A stretch of DNA of 6,779 nt. It comes from Synergistales bacterium (GTDB lineage Bacteria; Synergistota; Synergistia; Synergistales; Aminobacteriaceae). The DNA is taken from assembly GCA_025997935.1 (NCBI GenBank), contig BNVG01000110.1:1-6779 (forward strand). Reading direction: 5' to 3'. This document shows, piece after piece, positions 5,674 to 6,779 of the stretch (within the stretch, counting starts at the first letter, position 1; each line of letters opens with the position of its first letter). A model generated the notes under the pieces. It searched no databases, was not told the origin of the DNA, and was given only the letters and a program-made list of their open reading frames with translations. A program made the position numbers and the translations under genes.

Positions 5674-6779
5674 TTACTCCCTGCTGATGTTCTGGTCTTT
5701 GAAGAGGTCGCCCATCGTGTAGTTCGCTTCTTCTTCCTGCACGGGCCGTCCGCGTTGCTTATCCTCTCCGCCGCGCTGTCCTCCTCTTGGCTTCTTGCCG
5801 CGTTGCTCATCGTCGCGGTGTTGCCTCGGAGCTCCCGCCTCGCCCGCTACGGGCTCCTCGAGAGCGCTTATGGAGAGGCGCATTCTGCGCGATTCAGGGC
5901 TTACTTCTATGACGCGCGCAACTACCTCCTGCTTTTCGTGCAGAACGTCGCTCGGTTTTTCCACGCGCTTCGTGCTGAGCTGTGAGATATGGATAAGACC
6001 TTCCACGCCCTCCTCGACTTCCACGAAAGCCCCAAAATCGGCCAGACGCACGACTTTCACCGTAATGTCCTGCCCCTTCTGGTATTTCTTGTCAAGGTCT
6101 ACCCACGGGTCGTTGAGCTGCTTGTAACCCAAGCTGATGCGGCGCTTGTCTCTGTCAATATCGAGCACCTGCACTTTGACTTCCTGCCCCTTGCGGAAAG
6201 CCTCCTTGGGGTGACGGATGCGCGTCCAGCTGATGTCGCCTATATGAATTAGACCCTCGACACCGGGCTCTATCTCCACAAACGCTCCGAAGTCCGTCAC
6301 GTTGGTGACAGGGCCGACTAAGACCGCGCCTTTTTGGATATTCTCCAAAGCGGCGTCCCACGGGTCGCCGAGCGCCTGACGTATGCTCAGGGATATTCGG
6401 TTGTTCTCACGGTCTATCCCTATGACCTTCACCGTCACCTTGTCGCCCTTCTTGAAGGCGTCCTTTATGCGTACGCTACGCTTCCATGAGATCTCGCTCA
6501 TATGGACAAGGCCGTCAACGGCTCCAATATTTACAAAAACGCCGAAGTCGGTAAGGCTACTGACCTCTCCCTCGATGACAGAGCCCTCCTGCACGTCCTC
6601 GTAGAATTTAGCGCGCTGTTCCGCCGCTTCCTTCTCCACCAAAGACTTGCGGGAAAACACTATTCTGTGCTTCTTGCGGTCTTTCTCAAGCAATTTAACG
6701 TCAAAAACCTCATCCGTGAACTTATTGAGATTTACGCCCCTTCCGTCTGCGGCAAGATGAGAAATGGGTATGAACCCCT
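5674..6779 (-). CDS. rpsA: Ribosomal protein S1, C-terminal two thirds (rest of the split rpsA)
   Basis: Read on the minus strand from the window edge, this frame opens with GFIPISHLAADGRGVNL, the same residues that end the plus-strand fragment. It continues NKFTDEVFDVK and completes domain 2. Three full S1 domains follow, at about residues 212-282, 295-367 and 380-451 of the rebuilt 515-residue protein. They carry hallmark strings such as SLTDFGVFVNI, VTDFGAFVEI with GVEGLIHIGDISW, and LADFGAFVEV with GLIHISQLS. The last 60 residues form a charged, Gly/Arg-rich tail (QRGKKPRGGQRGGEDKQRGR) and end in MGDLFKDQNISRE. Apparent starts inside, such as the TTG at 6693, are not real; the start is the ATG at 4210 on the other fragment. 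The stop lies directly beside the palindromic terminator, as expected for the native end of the ispH-rpsA unit. Confidence 0.93.
   Translation of the reverse strand, partial: GFIPISHLAADGRGVNLNKFTDEVFDVKLLEKDRKKHRIVFSRKSLVEKEAAEQRAKFYEDVQEGSVIEGEVSSLTDFGVFVNIGAVDGLVHMSEISWKRSVRIKDAFKKGDKVTVKVIGIDRENNRISLSIRQALGDPWDAALENIQKGAVLVGPVTNVTDFGAFVEIEPGVEGLIHIGDISWTRIRHPKEAFRKGQEVKVQVLDIDRDKRRISLGYKQLNDPWVDLDKKYQKGQDITVKVVRLADFGAFVEVEEGVEGLIHISQLSTKRVEKPSDVLHEKQEVVARVIEVSPESRRMRLSISALEEPVAGEAGAPRQHRDDEQRGKKPRGGQRGGEDKQRGRPVQEEEANYTMGDLFKDQNISRE
6726..6779 (-). repeat. rpsA: Right arm of the 54-bp perfect inverted repeat (rpsA domain 2)
   Basis: This is the exact reverse complement of 4652-4705. It runs to the last base of the window, so its full length is unknown. 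If the window is a fold-back chimera, the sequence beyond 6779 should go on as the reverse complement of 4651 and lower positions. Confidence 0.97.

Overview
The window most likely comes from a member of the phylum Synergistota. The main clue is a surface protein that ends in a Cys-containing, Arg-terminated tail of the Synerg-CTERM type. The ispH-rpsA gene pair and a SpoIID/LytB protein with a signal peptide fit this assignment. I see no RNA genes, CRISPR array, insertion sequence or phage genes.

Positions 1-3233 form a tightly packed plus-strand unit. It holds the last codons of a DegT/DnrJ/EryC1-type sugar aminotransferase, a membrane sugar-phosphate (phosphoglycosyl) transferase, ruvB, and a secreted SpoIID/LytB-type peptidoglycan enzyme. 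The first three genes overlap by 4 and 8 bases. The fourth starts 22 bases after ruvB with its own ribosome binding site. The first two genes suggest the end of a surface-glycan or protein-glycosylation locus. RuvB (Holliday junction motor) seems only to share the transcript.

Positions 3234-4705 begin a second unit: a 121-base gap with a probable extended -10 promoter, then ispH (last step of the MEP isoprenoid pathway), then rpsA (ribosomal protein S1) 18 bases later. The rpsA gene is cut at 4705. The sequence switches there, without a frame-compatible continuation, into the 3' part of an unrelated surface-protein gene that runs to 5569. A 40-bp perfect palindrome follows (5633-5672), acting as a two-way terminator. 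The remaining two thirds of rpsA then lies on the minus strand from 6779 to 5674.

The key structural observation is that the two rpsA pieces overlap by an identical 54 bp in inverted orientation (4652-4705 and 6726-6779). Joined there, they give one intact five-domain S1 protein of 515 residues. The simplest native layout is ispH - complete rpsA - palindromic terminator - convergent surface-protein gene. The window then carries a fold-back junction, most likely an amplification or assembly chimera. The geometry imitates an invertible DNA switch, but an in-frame stop inside the repeat means the surface gene would be intact in neither orientation, and S1 is normally essential. Annotations around 4652-4770 should be treated as unreliable.
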